Assembly: GCA_035578175.1 (NCBI GenBank)
Contig: JAQMRL010000002.1
Span: 100,604,748 to 100,668,747 of the forward strand
Length of the DNA: 64,000 nucleotides
Source: Catonia carolina
Lineage: Eukaryota; Arthropoda; Insecta; Hemiptera; Achilidae
Direction of reading: 5' to 3'
Under the pieces are notes generated by a model, which had not been told where the DNA came from, ran no database searches, and saw nothing but the letters and a program-made list of their open reading frames with translations. Below are positions 48,001-59,430 of this stretch, piece after piece. Position numbers and translations under genes: made by a program. Numbering within the stretch: position 1 is the first letter of the stretch; every line of letters begins with the position of its first letter.

Positions 48001-51000
48001 GATCGAGTTTTATGATTTTTTTTTAATAAATACGAACTTATGATCAGTTTTAGAGCAAAAGTATCTTCTTACAAGCTTAAAAGATTATACAATTATAGTG
48101 TTTTAACTTTTTTTAATTTTTGCGAACCCATAGTATAGTGAGGAAGTATTGCAATCGCACAATTTTTTTAACCAGATTTTAAAAAATTATCTTCATGTTT
48201 TGTGATCCTTTTAACTCAAAAATATATTTTTTTTTGGAAGGATGACTGTTCGCATGCGTGTGCTTGTTTGTCTTGCATCAAGAATTGTTGGGGAAAAATT
48301 AATTTTTCTCAATATAATTTGTTGTACTTTTTTGGATGTATGAACTGTGAGCGCATGTTTATTCGTCCTACATTGAAAACTACTGTATTGATGAGTTAAA
48401 ATTTGAAAACTAAGGTTTATTTTACCCATCCCGAAAGGTTTTTGAGATTAGCTTTGTACACCTAAAATTAATGTAACTATATAATTATATACTCTAATAT
48501 AAAACATAATTATAAACAGATTTTCTCAAAAATGACTCTAATGATATTTTTACATTTTTCTCATTTACTAAAGATTTTAGGTTCATTAAAAAGGCTCAAG
48601 CTAAATGGTAAGTTATTAGAAAAGACTTAAGGTCTCTACTTTTTATCGAAAAATCATTTGTTTTTCAAAATTATGATCTGAAGGTACACTTAGTGCAATT
48701 TTACATGTAGTAAAAATTGAAGCTAAATAAAAATTGTAAAACTTCTAGATACGCTTTCTTGTACATAGTCAGTTTACCTGCAATTTGAAATTTTGTATGA
48801 GAAAACCTTATAGATTTGTTCAAAAATTTCAAATTCAAAAAATTCACAGGCTTACTAAAATGTAATATGTGGTAAAAATGTTCATGAGAAAAATTAAGTA
48901 TTCTTTTGGACGCAGAAAGTTTTGTATACAAAATTCTTTTTACTAACTCTCTCAGCAATTTTCTATCAATTCTTTATATTAAAATCAATCCAGATTGATA
49001 GATTAGTAGACTAACCCTCTTTTTATCTCTTTGGCACAAGTAGTTTAAATGCAGATTTTTTTAGTTTTTTTGTACAACCCCTAAGGAACAAATATGTCAA
49101 ATTTCACCTCTTTAGGTGAGGAAGTTTGAAGTTTGTGATAAATGAGTGTGTTCATCATTGAGGGCTTTTGTATAATGCTATATATGTTTTGGATATTTGC
49201 AATAATGATTGTATTTTTTGTTCTTTTTCCAGGACTGGGATTTGGCCTTATTTATTTACCAGCTATAGTTAGTGTGACATGTTACTTTGAAAAGTATAGA
49301 TCACTGGCCACAGGAATAGCCGTATGTGGCTCAGGTTTAGGAACGTTTGTATTTTCACCAATCACTACATATTTACTCAGAGAATATGGTTGGAAAGGAT
49401 CAATGCTGATTATTGGTGGACTTCTATTAAATTGTATAATATTTGGAATTATTTTTAGACCATTAGAACCAAAGAAAAAGAAAAGAAGGTTATTAGAGAA
49501 CAATCATAACGATTTGCAAAACTCATTGACAAAAAAAGAAAATAATTTATTAAAAGTTGATTCGAATGTAACAAATAATACACCTGACAAAAATAATTCA
49601 AGTTCAACTCATCATTTGAATGTAACGATATCAAACACAAATTCATCAGAAAAAGAAGCAAACGGTGATGTACAAAAACGACCGCATAGCGTTCATTTAT
49701 TTCCGAATGCAATTCCATTGATGAATGGGAATGCAGGTGGCAATGTGGCCTCAACAAATAATAATAGTAACAGTAATCATAGTAATAAATCTTCTGCGAC
49801 TAATCGTCTAGCGGTTAGCCAACCTCATCTGGTTAGTACAAGTGAAAAAAAATGGGGCAGTCAAGTTTTAAGACCAACTCGTAGTGGTATCATGTATAAT
49901 AAGAATATTTTTTATCGTGCCAGCCTTACTCAGTTACCTCATAATTCTGCTAACAGGTAAATTGATATTTTTGAATAATTTTAATTTATAATTAGGTTTT
50001 TGGTTTAATTATGAAAGATTATGGAAGATTAACTACAACCCTCAAAGCAACTACATCAGATATAAAGGGGACCTTTGAGAATCTATGCTTAATAAAAAAA
50101 TCTGGTGTGAAACACTCACACAACTTTCTCTTGCCAATGTAACTATTGAACAATATAACCTAACATTAGTAATAAAACTTTAGGAATAAACAAAAAAACA
50201 TAACCTAATTTTAATCATGAATGAAAAACGCAAAATAAAAATCTACCTCAGTTTGGCTTAAAAATACGGAAAATCACTCTTTCACGCTAAACTAGGCTCT
50301 GTAGAGAAACATGCTTTAAATAAAAGTTGTAGATATTTTAATTTCCTTTAAATTTTAGTATAAACTTTTGTCATAAAATGCATGCTAAGGCTGAAATCTT
50401 TAAAACATCGATTTTTTTACACAATTTCATGAAAAAAAAAAAACAGAAAATTGCTAATTACCGCTAAACTAAGCGTTATACAAAAAAATGTTTGGAATAA
50501 AAGTTGTAAGATTTTAAATTTTCTACAATTTTTATTATATATATTTTTGCGCTAAAATGCATATTGAGCCGCAATCTTTAAAAAAATTTTTTTACGAGAA
50601 AACAGCCTCACCAAGAATTTCAGCAGAAATGGGGCCTACCCTATCTTGTAGAGCATAAAAAATTTTGTAAATGAGGCGATTTTTAAAGAAATCGTAGGAC
50701 CCATTTCTTGAAAAAATCGCAAAAATGTGAAAAATGACAAGAATGAACTACTACTTCCGGTTGACCGATTTTGATGAAAATGTTCGTGTCGGGTCCTCTA
50801 GTTATAAGTTTCAAGTTCGTACAATGTTCCGTTCTTGAGATATTTTGTTCACACACACACACACACACACACACTTACACATACACAGACCAATCGCTAA
50901 AAACATGTTTCTTGGGTTCAGGGAGTCTGAAAACGTGTAGATCCGGTGAAAACTCGATTTCGAAAAATCGACATGAAAACAATACCTTCCTTTCGCAGGA

Positions 51001-54000
51001 AATGTGGTAGTGTGGGCATTAAAATCTGAGTATAACGCTGTTTTCACTTAATTCTTCTGATGGTCAGGTGTTATTTGTGGAGGATGAGTATGGTGTTCTT
51101 TAAATGCTTTGCAAGTTGCATTAGAAATATTTAAAGTGGGCACTTGAAATCAATTTTGTAACAAAACAAAGTATGTGGTTATGAGTGGTGCGGCTGCAAA
51201 ATTATTAATGGATGATGCAAGCATCATAAAACCATGTCGTGTATTTACTTACCTAGATACACCCATGTTCCTAGGTAAGTAAACCTACGCGGTAAGTAGA
51301 TAGCTGTTGACACCCGTCTACAAATGGTGAGTTATGCAGTCACGAGATTGAACAGGCAAGATTGAATAGGCACATGAAGAGATGCCTAATGGTAAATGGG
51401 CTGAGATTTTTTTTAAATTGCATTAAACTTCCAGAGGGTGTCTATGACATGATTGTTGGGTGATGAGGCTTAGAGACTTGAGGGAGGATGACTGGCAGGA
51501 TAGAATGGAGGCTGGATGCAAGAACCGTGCTCTTTGAAGAATATATTCCTCATTTGTTACAACTTCATGGTCGTCTGTGCATAAAAGGGTATATTAAAAT
51601 TTTTATACTTCCAAATCATTATGAATATTTAGATTTCCTATCATTGGCTTTCATTGTCTGATAGCATTGTCAAAATACAAAATAAATAGTATAGGGAATA
51701 TTCAGCATCCCTGTCTCTTCATATGTTATGTCTATCAGACTTTTTTCATGATTATAATGATTATATTAAAATTATTTACAATTGTTATTGTTTTATTTAA
51801 AGGACTTATTCATGGATGAACATCGGGAAACCTCAGGAAGAGAAAGCGTTAATGGAAAAGCCGCACAACCACCATGTCAAAGTACAGGATGACTACAATG
51901 AAGAATCAAAATGTTGTGGTATTCCGACCGAAACAGCCGACACATTAAAAGAAATGTTAGATTTCTCATTATTAAGGGATCCAATTTTTATTGTTTTTAC
52001 AATTTCAAATTTCTGCACAAGTCTTGGTTTTAATGTACCTTACGTTTACATTGTGGTGAGTAATTTTAATTATTGTTCAGAATGTTTAATAATGTTGTAA
52101 GCAAAAATAGTAAATGGTTGGTAATCTTCCAGCTATATATACTGTGGTAGAGTGAAGGTCTAAAACTGAAGGCCAGTACCTAGCTAGGATCTGAAAATGC
52201 TTAACATGTAAAAATCTTTTACTAATACTGTTCCACAACCCACTGTAGTTGCTAATCCCAGCTGTTGTTGTTGTAGGCTTCTAATCTAGAAGTTCTAGGT
52301 TTAATTCCCAGTCAGGTCTGGCATTCATCATTAATTTTCATCCATCACCTTTAGCCCTCTGCATTAGCCTAGATGTAGATAACAGGTAGACATAAAATAA
52401 ATAAAGCAGTTGAAGCTTTAAATAAAGAAAAAGAACACATAGATGAGATAGGTATGATCCATGCACTTTAATGGTGCCCCTACAACAGTATCTGACCATT
52501 TCTACTCTCTCTTCAAGTGCTGTATCAAACCCTCTAATGTTGACTATCATTCTCATAGTGCATTCTTTCCAATTCCTTGCCAGACAAAACAATTAGATAC
52601 TTAAATTGTGGCAATTCCAGTCTACCTCCTTACATTCCTTGGACAGGGCATTTTTTTGTACACCAGTCCTTTTATAACTTTCAGTTTTCTCTTCAATGTA
52701 AACTGGAGCAGTTGATAACTGTCACCTTAAAGAGCATGTCTCAATTACACAAGTTTTATGCAACTAACAATAATTAAAAGCTCCCTTACTGCTTGAAAAA
52801 CGCCTCCTAATTTGTTCCTCATACTGCACAAATGTGATACAAAGGAACCTTCTGTAAAGCTACATCATAGATTCTTAAATGCAGTTAATTTGTTGCAGCT
52901 TTGAAGGTCTAAACCACTGTTCCATACGAAAATCCAAATAAATGTTGTGTTTCCTACCTCCAAACCAGTTTTACACCTGCACAATCAAACAAAGAGCAAA
53001 CTTATTCAGAAATCTTGTTCTATGTCATCCAATTAGATCTTAGTGCTTTGATCATCAATTAATTTGTACTTATGTCAGCAATAGATCACTGTGAAAATAA
53101 TTATAAAAATAGTAATATAATAATAATTATAAATAATTATAAAAATAATAATTATAAAATAGTAAGTATAATTATAATGCGGTCCTGGGTTCGAATCCCA
53201 CTCAGGCATGGCATATTTTCATACGTTACAAAAAAAAAAAAAATCATTTCATCCTCATCACACTCAGTTACACCCCAACGTCGTCGCTAATGACCTTGAT
53301 GTTGATGCGACGTTAAATAAATTAAATAAAAAAAATAAAAAAAAAAATAGTAAGCACATTCTTAATTCATCTCAATCTATTATACATCTGAATCAAATGG
53401 TAGATGAAAAACAATGTTTGCAGAAGTGTATGATGACTACAAAAGGATACACCCTCCATTGTTACTTGTACTTCTTTAAAAGACAGATACATCATTTTGG
53501 TGACTGTGTTACCTATCGTATGTGATGGAAGTTCTATGTGCCAAAGTTTTAATAAGTTGTTGAATAAAATACTATCTAGTTTATATTTCACCAAGTTACT
53601 CCTGGCATCTACAGCTCCGTTGTTATACATTTTATATTATGGTCTCACTATTTACTATTATTTCACTATAAAATGTTAGGGGACTGGAAAACTGTATATT
53701 TTACTGTTTCATGTAGTCTTAGTAAATACTACATTTTCATATATTAAATTTATAACATCTTTATTCTTAACCTAAAATTTATTTATAAGGTTAATTGTTT
53801 CCTACTGATAAATTTCCTGAAAATGTTTATTTAATTCATTAAAAACATTATCAAAATTTTTAAACCTAGGTGTGTGAAATGATTACATTATATTTAACCA
53901 ACTCTACATAAATTTTAATGAAACTCAGTAATGAAGAAAAAAGATTTCCTTGCTGTCTGAATAAATGATGTAGTTAAGCAACAATTTTATCTCTTTTTAG

Positions 54001-57000
54001 AGATTAGGAGAACCAGCTTTGTGTTTCTGAATTGAGAAATACGTTTGTTAGTTGAGATAGCCTTTGATCTGATCTCCAATATATGAGAATAGAAGCACTT
54101 AATGTCTAGTTACTGGACAGACAAACGAGTGTTTAATGAATTTGTATTCATCCTCATTTACGTACATCCCAATATACATTCCTTGTCAAATATGTAATTT
54201 TCATGATCACACTAAAACATATGTATCCTTTTGTAGTCATAAAGTATACATTTGTTTTGAACAACAAGATGTTTATCTTCCCTTGTTCCATTACTTTATT
54301 TGTTGAATTACGTTACAAATAGGTAGTATAAACTGACCTTTTTTTTTTCATAAATTTGATAAAAAATTTTGTAATAAATGAGTAAAAATTTGGGTGCCTC
54401 CGTGGTGAAGTAAGCTTTCAAAAAGAAGGTCCTAGATACAATTCTGGCTGAGGTCTGGAAATTTTAGCAAGTTTAAAATTGAATATCAAATGTATTAACC
54501 AATAATGGACCAACATATTGACATATTTAAATAGGTAAACTATGTAAAGGAAATAAATAAATTTAAATATGTAAATAAGGCTCTCTATTATTTTGAATTT
54601 TTTTTTTTTTAAATTGGTTAAATACAACAGTGAATTATAGAAAACTGTATAATTCATTGTTTAGACTGATAATAATCCTGTGTTCATGGTAAAAATACAA
54701 AAGTATTTACAATATACTTTTAAATACTTTACTACAACATTAAAATTACTTGAAACTAATCTTAGGTTGGAACAGGAATTCCTAGTTCAACCAGTTTCAA
54801 GTACGTAGTTGTACTGTTGCAGAAATATCAACTAAGCAGAAAATGATTATTAATCTCATTTTACACATCTATCCAAACCAAAGTGAGTCATCTGCAATAA
54901 CTAATTCTCTATTATTACAAGAACAACAAGGTGAGTCATCTGCGGTCTTTGGTCTCCTCTCATACCTGATCAAATGCACTGTTTACCCTTGCCTAGCGAG
55001 TAGTAAGCTCATACTAAATAACAATAATAATTGTATCAACATCAAAAATATTGTTTACATGTGACTCAGCACTTCTTAATCTGTCCTTTCTACTCTACAA
55101 CTTAAGAACTGACTCATACATATAATTCTTACTAATGCTATAAACAAATAATTTTTCATCTTGACACTCACTGACCAAGGGCGACATAATTTGTAATATC
55201 CCTACCATAAGGATTAAATTATGTATATTGCTTTTAAGGATGCCTTTAAAAATACTTATCAATTTTAAGTTATTTATTTCTCTTTTATCCAAAGGTGCTG
55301 AGTTCTTGATTGGATCTGTTTTAATAATGGAATAACTGGAAAATAATAATAATAATAAACACATATGCTAAATTAATTAAATATAACTTTAATAAAACAA
55401 CAATAAAATAATATTACAATGATTTTAAATTTATGCACGGTTTCGTATTACAAAAATTATTATAAATACTTATACCATAATTTTAAATACGCAGATCTTA
55501 ATTATTGTTGTTGTCCATAATGATACATGTAATAGGTTTCTCCAACTTAAAAATACACTTTTTACTGATTACTCGCTAACTACCACAGACTACATGATAT
55601 ATTCACTTGCCACTGTCCAACTAACTCCCCTTTTCGACTGACCTATTCCCTTTTATACTTTTCCATAATCACAGTTAATCTCATTAACGTCACACACTAA
55701 TTAGCCAATCAGAAATTAAAATTTATTTTCCTTCTCACTTCTACTCTCTCAGTTCAACGAAACTTCCAGAAATCTCTTGAAGCTGTTACATGTCTTCCTT
55801 TTTGTTTAACACTTTCTTTCTCACTCTCTCAACTATTACATATTTACAACCATTTATCATTTATTTAATCTGGAAATTTCTACCATGATCTCGATGTTAT
55901 TATCATTTATCCCAATCATTAGATTAATACAAATCAGCACACCAACTATTCCATGTACATAAACATAAAAATATAATTATTTCCATTTTAACAATACAAT
56001 ATTTTATGTATGTTACACTGTCTTGTTAAATTATTTTATTTGCCCTCCATTTATTACGCGTCATAATGCGTGTGATTTTTTAAGTATTTTTTTCATGTTG
56101 TTTTCATGTGTTTTATTTATTTGTAGGCGCAAGCAGAACATAGAGGATTAAGTACAGATGAAGCAAGTAAAATTCTAGCTGTGATCGGAATGGCAAACAC
56201 TGTTGGCAGGATAATTCTTGGATACATATCGGATAAGCCATGGATAAATCGCCTATGGGTGTATAACGTGTGCCTAACATTATGTGGTATTGGTAAGTAA
56301 CATATTAATTCATTATCTTTCTGTACATTAGAATGAACCATCTCTTCTCTATTTCATTCTTGCCTATTGTTTTTTCCTTCCATCTCAGATTACAGCATTC
56401 TGTAAAGCTGTCTATCCTCCTTAATTTTACTGGTAAGCCCAAACCATAGCAGCTTTGTTTTTTCAACTCTTCGTACCAGGCTGTCCATCTTCAATCGTTC
56501 CTAATTACATCATTTCTCACTTTTATCTCTTCTTGTCTTATCTCTTCATACTTTTCTTGAACCTTATCTCCAACGCCTAAGTTCCACTCTCTGCCTTCCT
56601 TCCAATTGACCATGTTTCTGCTGCATAAGAAACATCTTAATGCCAGACTAAGCTTGTCACACTTTGGAAGAAAGCACTTGCTTTCTGTATCTTTTTACGT
56701 AACTCCTTTTCCAATTATCCATCTGATAAAAATAGTCTTTAAGTATGAGAATTCTTTATTGAGTATGAGAATGCTTTATTTCATGTCCCTTTTTCCTCTC
56801 CACACATTTCTTTTACACCAGAACTGAACTTTCTTCCTCACTAAATTTCAAACTACACGTCTCTTCATTCCACAGCTCCAGTGACTCTGTGACATGGCAA
56901 CTATTACCTCCCTGAAAATAAGTCAACAATTCCCCTAAGCACAGTGGTGGAAGAGGAAAATGTGATCCCAGTGGTAGTGCGCAGGAAGGAACTTGGCAAA

Positions 57001-59430
57001 AAGTATAAAAAACTTTTGAAAGAGGTGACCTCATCAGTATCTTATCCCAAATTGTAAGTTTGGATGTGTATCTTAGTTACTGGTTTTAAGATATTTATCT
57101 TTGTCAGTAAGTAAATACAGACTGTGTAAGAAATCTAAAAAAAAATTAATTTTGAGTTGACCAATTTTAATTGGATATCGGAAAATTACTTCAAAATTGT
57201 TGCAAACATAGATTTTGCAAAGGTAGATTTCAGTATTGAGATAATATGTATTTTTTCTTAAAGTTTTATTGGTTTTTATTTTTCTTATTTGTTTTAATTT
57301 TCTTTGTTTCAGCTACTGCATTAAGTGCCTTCTGTTGCTCTTTTGTAGAATTTTCAATCTATGGGACAGTGTTTGGATTTACAATTGGTGCATATGTTGG
57401 GCTGACATCAGTCATACTTGTTGATTTATTAGGCCTTGAAAGACTAACAAATGCTTTTGGTCTTCTTCTACTCTTCCAAGGAATTGCATCTTTAGTTGGA
57501 CCTCCAATCGCTGGTAAGTTAATCAAGATTGCAGTTGTGTTTCCGTCCAATCTGAGACCTGTTTTTGAGTTAGTCAATTTCAGTAATTTCCCAAGGGTGC
57601 ACTCATTGTGCCACGCAGACAAAAAAAATGGTAGGATTGTCACCTTAATTTTCCTGGGCTTGTGCGATTTACTCTGGTAAATCACATTTCTGTTTTACCT
57701 CATTTCATCTTTAACCCTTATCTGTCGTCTAGCCAATATATTGTTGTTAGATGACGAGTGTGTAAGTACTCAACAGTTTGCGTAATAGTGAAGGAAAAAG
57801 TAAACTATTAAGAAACATATGACTAATGGAAATTTTTCTGTTGATTTTTGAATATTGTGGTACCGCTGAATATTGAGGCTTTTGAAGAAAACCGTGTAAT
57901 CTAAAATAGAAAAACCATAGCTCATCTAAAAATAGAGCTATAACTTGTGTTTGGAAGCTGGAATGGTAGGGGTAGTTATTTTGTTCAATAATATTCCTTT
58001 TATCAATGCACCGGTTGAGTTGAAAATGACCTGAAAAGGGTATAAACCGTCTGAGATTCATAGAATAGGCAATTTTCAGACACTTGTTCTCATTCCAATT
58101 AAAATGTTCTACATTATCTTTTCTTTTTGTATATATGCACGTGGTCACAAAATTCCATGCTTTCATTTAATAACATAAATAATGTCATACAAATAACTGT
58201 AGAAATGGGTCAATGACATTAGCTCAAAGAATGCCGTTTTTTCTCCCTTTCATTTACCACAGATAATCACTAGTCACTTGACTCTTTATTAGTTTGTAAG
58301 CCGTAAAGTGTGGTAAGCAACATCCTTATTTGGGATTTTTTTCACTAGACATTTTTCTATAATACCAGACTAAAAAAAATAAAAATAATATATTGTCAAA
58401 TTTTGACAAAAAGACTTTGCATAAATTACAACAGATTTTTTGTAAACTCACTGTAACTAGTGTAATAAAAAACGAAGTTTCATGGTTTTTTTTAAACATC
58501 TCTTAAAGTTTTCTTAACGTATCATCAAAATTTTTAATTTTTTGGATAAAAGATGGATAAGAAAAGTCAAGCCTGTCGGCCCAATCTCATGATTAGTGTT
58601 AGAAGAGTTATTATTCTCAAACCTATTCATTGCACAAGGGTTAAGACTATTAGTTGAATTATGAATATAATTTGTGCATAAAGTGATCAATTCATTGTGC
58701 ACATTGTGCATAAAGTGATCTTGATAATAAAGTAATAATGATAAAAAATTTGTAACCTTAACAAATTCAAGAAGTGTTTCGGTTTCCCTTAGAAACAGTG
58801 ATCAAGATATTCCAATAATTCAATAATTAATGCCTATAACTACTAGTAATGATAAAACAGTAATTCTGTGGGTTCCTTCCCACTTAAGAATCTAAATGAA
58901 TGAGAAAGCCAACCAAGGAGGCAAACAAGCTACTACATGCACCAACAGAATAAATAAATCTTCCCACCGAGACCTCTAGACGTTGTTAAAAAAAATTAAA
59001 ATTAATTTGGAATGAACAGTGGAAGATTCTAACAACTAACTGACATTTAGTATGACACTTATGACTTACTACTAGAAATTTTTGACAACCGATTAAACCA
59101 ATTTTAAAGAATTCTAAATTGCATGCTCTGGGCTCTTTTGAACCATGTATTGCCGATTCATGTAAATTCTTACCTGCAAAAGTAAAGGTTTCTCTTCCCA
59201 TAGTAGAGACCATTTTTTGATTGAAACTGTATTTTTTAACTGTGTTAATTTTTGTTTCAGGATTCTTTTATGATATTACAAATTCATACGATCCAGGTTT
59301 CTATGCAGCAGGGACTATGATAGCATTCAGTGGTCTAATGTTATTCATAGTGCCAACCATGCAGCGTTGGATAGAAAGAACAAAAAAACGTGACCAAACT
59401 TATCCATTACAATTTTGTAGAAGCAGCTAG
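41926..59430 (+). CDS. SLC16 / monocarboxylate transporter-like MFS protein, seven exons, 5' end missing
   Basis: Spliced CDS: 41926-42045, 45709-45852, 49233-49956, 51803-52055, 56127-56292, 57313-57513, 59261-59430. All introns are GT-AG and the joined frame stays open to TAG for about 592 residues. Members of this family are plasma-membrane 12-TM carriers, several of which cotransport short monocarboxylates such as lactate with protons; many insect paralogues have unknown substrates. Sequence signs are [11 protein letters not shown] in TM1, the SLC16 TM4-TM5 signature [28 protein letters not shown] before the TM8 end, [20 protein letters not shown] in TM10-11 and a long hydrophilic loop between TM6 and TM7. 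The N-terminal PDGGWGW-like motif and start Met are not seen, so at least one upstream exon is missing. It resembles the insect proteins usually labelled monocarboxylate transporter 9/12/14-like. The family is secure; the exact orthologue and substrate are not. Confidence 0.93.
42107..42421 (+). repeat. Family D repeat, 3'-truncated, in intron A-B
   Basis: It begins tatttaggccatcagccgaa, 62 bp after the exon A donor, and ends near ggctgatcatgtgattag, lacking the last 90 bp of full copies. Confidence 0.72.
42422..44125. other. Intron A-B, unique AT-rich part
   Basis: No exon-like segment with flanking splice signals and protein similarity was seen between the family D repeat and the hairpin MITE. 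Confidence 0.5.
44126..44260. mobile_element. 135 bp hairpin MITE in intron A-B
   Basis: Nearly the whole 135 bp is an inverted repeat. The left end aactagtgtttggctaagt matches the complement of the right end acttagccaaaccctagtt, and gcggagaggcaatttcccct pairs with the complement in the other arm, with only a few loop bases. A short frame across it is an artefact of the palindrome. Such small, almost perfect hairpins are typical of miniature inverted-repeat transposable elements. The parent family was not identified. Confidence 0.8.
44971..45268 (-). mobile_element. tRNA-derived SINE (family C) in intron A-B
   Basis: The reverse-oriented copy runs from gttgcaatctgttcag to accaacccggtggga, with caggccgaccattcctgaga, gaaccctaaccatcatagta and tttgaaccaaggaacc (B box) between. 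It matches the tandem pair at 8.3-9.0 kb. Confidence 0.75.
45709..45852 (+). CDS. Transporter exon B (end of TM2, TM3, start of TM4)
   Basis: The acceptor is tgttttcag and the donor gtaagt. The first two bases complete the Gly codon from exon A. It reads [20 protein letters not shown], then a hydrophobic TM3, and ends in YFSIGLGT plus one base. The FVNKYGCR loop between TM2 and TM3 is the basic loop typical of MFS carriers. Intron A-B is about 3.7 kb and carries a dispersed repeat, a hairpin MITE and a SINE. Confidence 0.94.
45853..49232 (+). other. Intron B-C
   Basis: AT-rich intron of about 3.4 kb. 46380-46530 has a weak LINE-like stretch ([13 protein letters not shown]). No alternative exon is supported. 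Confidence 0.5.
47146..47170. repeat. (TTTC)n microsatellite
   Basis: A short tctttctttctttctttc tract in intron B-C. Confidence 0.75.
49233..49956 (+). CDS. Transporter exon C (TM4-TM6 and large central loop)
   Basis: The acceptor is ctttttccag and the donor cag|gtaaat, phase 2. The first 80 or so codons give TM4 ([17 protein letters not shown]), the signature [16 protein letters not shown] in TM5, and TM6 ending [14 protein letters not shown]. About 150 codons of central cytoplasmic loop follow, rich in Asn, Ser and Thr with few hydrophobic runs, as usual between TM6 and TM7 of SLC16 proteins. An in-frame ATG at 49142 lies in the upstream intron and is not taken as a start. A TAA overlaps the donor site, so retention of the next intron would end translation at once after the loop. 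Confidence 0.94.
50092..50995 (-). repeat. Dispersed repeat family B, reverse copy in intron C-D
   Basis: This is the reverse-oriented counterpart of 40237-41180. It starts with the end sequence tctggtgtgaaacactcaca, then has internal units with cgctaaactaagcg (50463) and a diverged cgctaaactaggc (50284), the block cggttgaccgattttgatga, and an (AC)n run at 50849-50874. Both copies cover nearly the full unit. Confidence 0.75.
51000..51800. other. Intron C-D, distal part
   Basis: A hairpin, tatttacttacctag...cctaggtaagtaaa, lies at 51242-51280. 51470-51540 reads [19 protein letters not shown] in one frame and may be a LINE relic, but the match is too short to assign. Confidence 0.4.
51803..52055 (+). 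CDS. Transporter exon D (loop end and TM7)
   Basis: The acceptor is tttatttaaag, the donor gtgagt, phase 0 at the 3' end. It completes an Arg codon from exon C, continues the hydrophilic loop ([12 protein letters not shown], then [11 protein letters not shown]) and enters TM7 with [20 protein letters not shown]. The LLxDPxFxxF opening of TM7 is typical for insect SLC16 proteins. The acceptor has a weaker pyrimidine tract than the other exons (a run of T and A). Confidence 0.92.
52245..52420 (+). mobile_element. Diverged tRNA-derived SINE in intron D-E
   Basis: ggtttaattcccagtcaggt (B box) is followed by ctggcattcatcattaattt, catccatcacctttagccct and an AAATAAATAAA tail. The head is degraded. 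Confidence 0.55.
53175..53330 (+). mobile_element. tRNA-derived SINE, variant, in intron D-E
   Basis: Most of the A-box half is missing. ggtcctgggttcgaatccca (B box) is followed by ctcaggcatggcatattttc, tacaccccaacgtcgtcgct and gatgttgatgcgacgttaaa, then A-rich sequence. It matches 28803-28968. Confidence 0.72.
54391..54475 (+). mobile_element. Truncated SINE head (family A)
   Basis: gtgcctccgtggtgaagtaa, then aaggtcctagatacaattct and ggctgaggtctggaaatttt match the head and start of the body of family A; the tail is absent. Confidence 0.55.
54480..56120 (+). other. Intron D-E, distal part
   Basis: AT-rich. A 13 bp direct repeat gtgagtcatctgc occurs at 54883-54895 and 54931-54943. No exon seen. 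Confidence 0.5.
56127..56292 (+). CDS. Transporter exon E (TM8 to start of TM9)
   Basis: The acceptor is atttatttgtag and the donor gtaagt, phase 1 at the end. It reads [20 protein letters not shown], then [20 protein letters not shown] and [13 protein letters not shown]. The GR..LGYISD motif with its Arg and Asp is a strongly conserved MFS/SLC16 element at TM8. The intron before it is about 4.1 kb and contains several SINE copies. Confidence 0.94.
56360..56660 (-). mobile_element. Degraded LINE tail, antisense in intron E-F
   Basis: The minus strand contains [20 protein letters not shown] in one frame, with [16 protein letters not shown] sequence upstream. This resembles the VRRVEKxxLxWFGHxxRM tail seen at 33880-34325. 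No long open frame remains. The assignment rests on a short match. Confidence 0.4.
57313..57513 (+). CDS. Transporter exon F (TM9-TM11)
   Basis: The acceptor is ctttgtttcag and the donor gtaagt, phase 1 on both sides. It encodes a hydrophobic stretch with [20 protein letters not shown], then [20 protein letters not shown] and [10 protein letters not shown]. The [19 protein letters not shown] stretch is a hallmark of insect SLC16 paralogues. Confidence 0.95.
57514..59260 (+). other. Intron F-G
   Basis: About 1.7 kb, AT-rich, with short antisense frames only (the longest is 139 codons at 57747-58166 on the minus strand, with no recognisable family). Confidence 0.5.
59261..59430 (+). CDS. Transporter last coding exon G (TM12 and C-terminus)
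   Basis: The acceptor is tttttgtttcag. It reads [20 protein letters not shown], then TM12 ([18 protein letters not shown]) and a short basic tail [18 protein letters not shown] ending at TAG (59428-59430). The YDxTxSYDxGFY..G motif before TM12 is usual for the family. Confidence 0.94.

Noticed and set aside
49142..49232. ATG at 49142 as start of a separate protein
   Set aside because: The frame before 49233 is intronic: a strong acceptor ctttttccag precedes 49233 and exon B joins there in phase with a conserved TM4.
57747..58166. 139-codon minus-strand frame in intron F-G
   Set aside because: It has no family resemblance, lies in AT-rich intron DNA and has no supporting splice or promoter signals.
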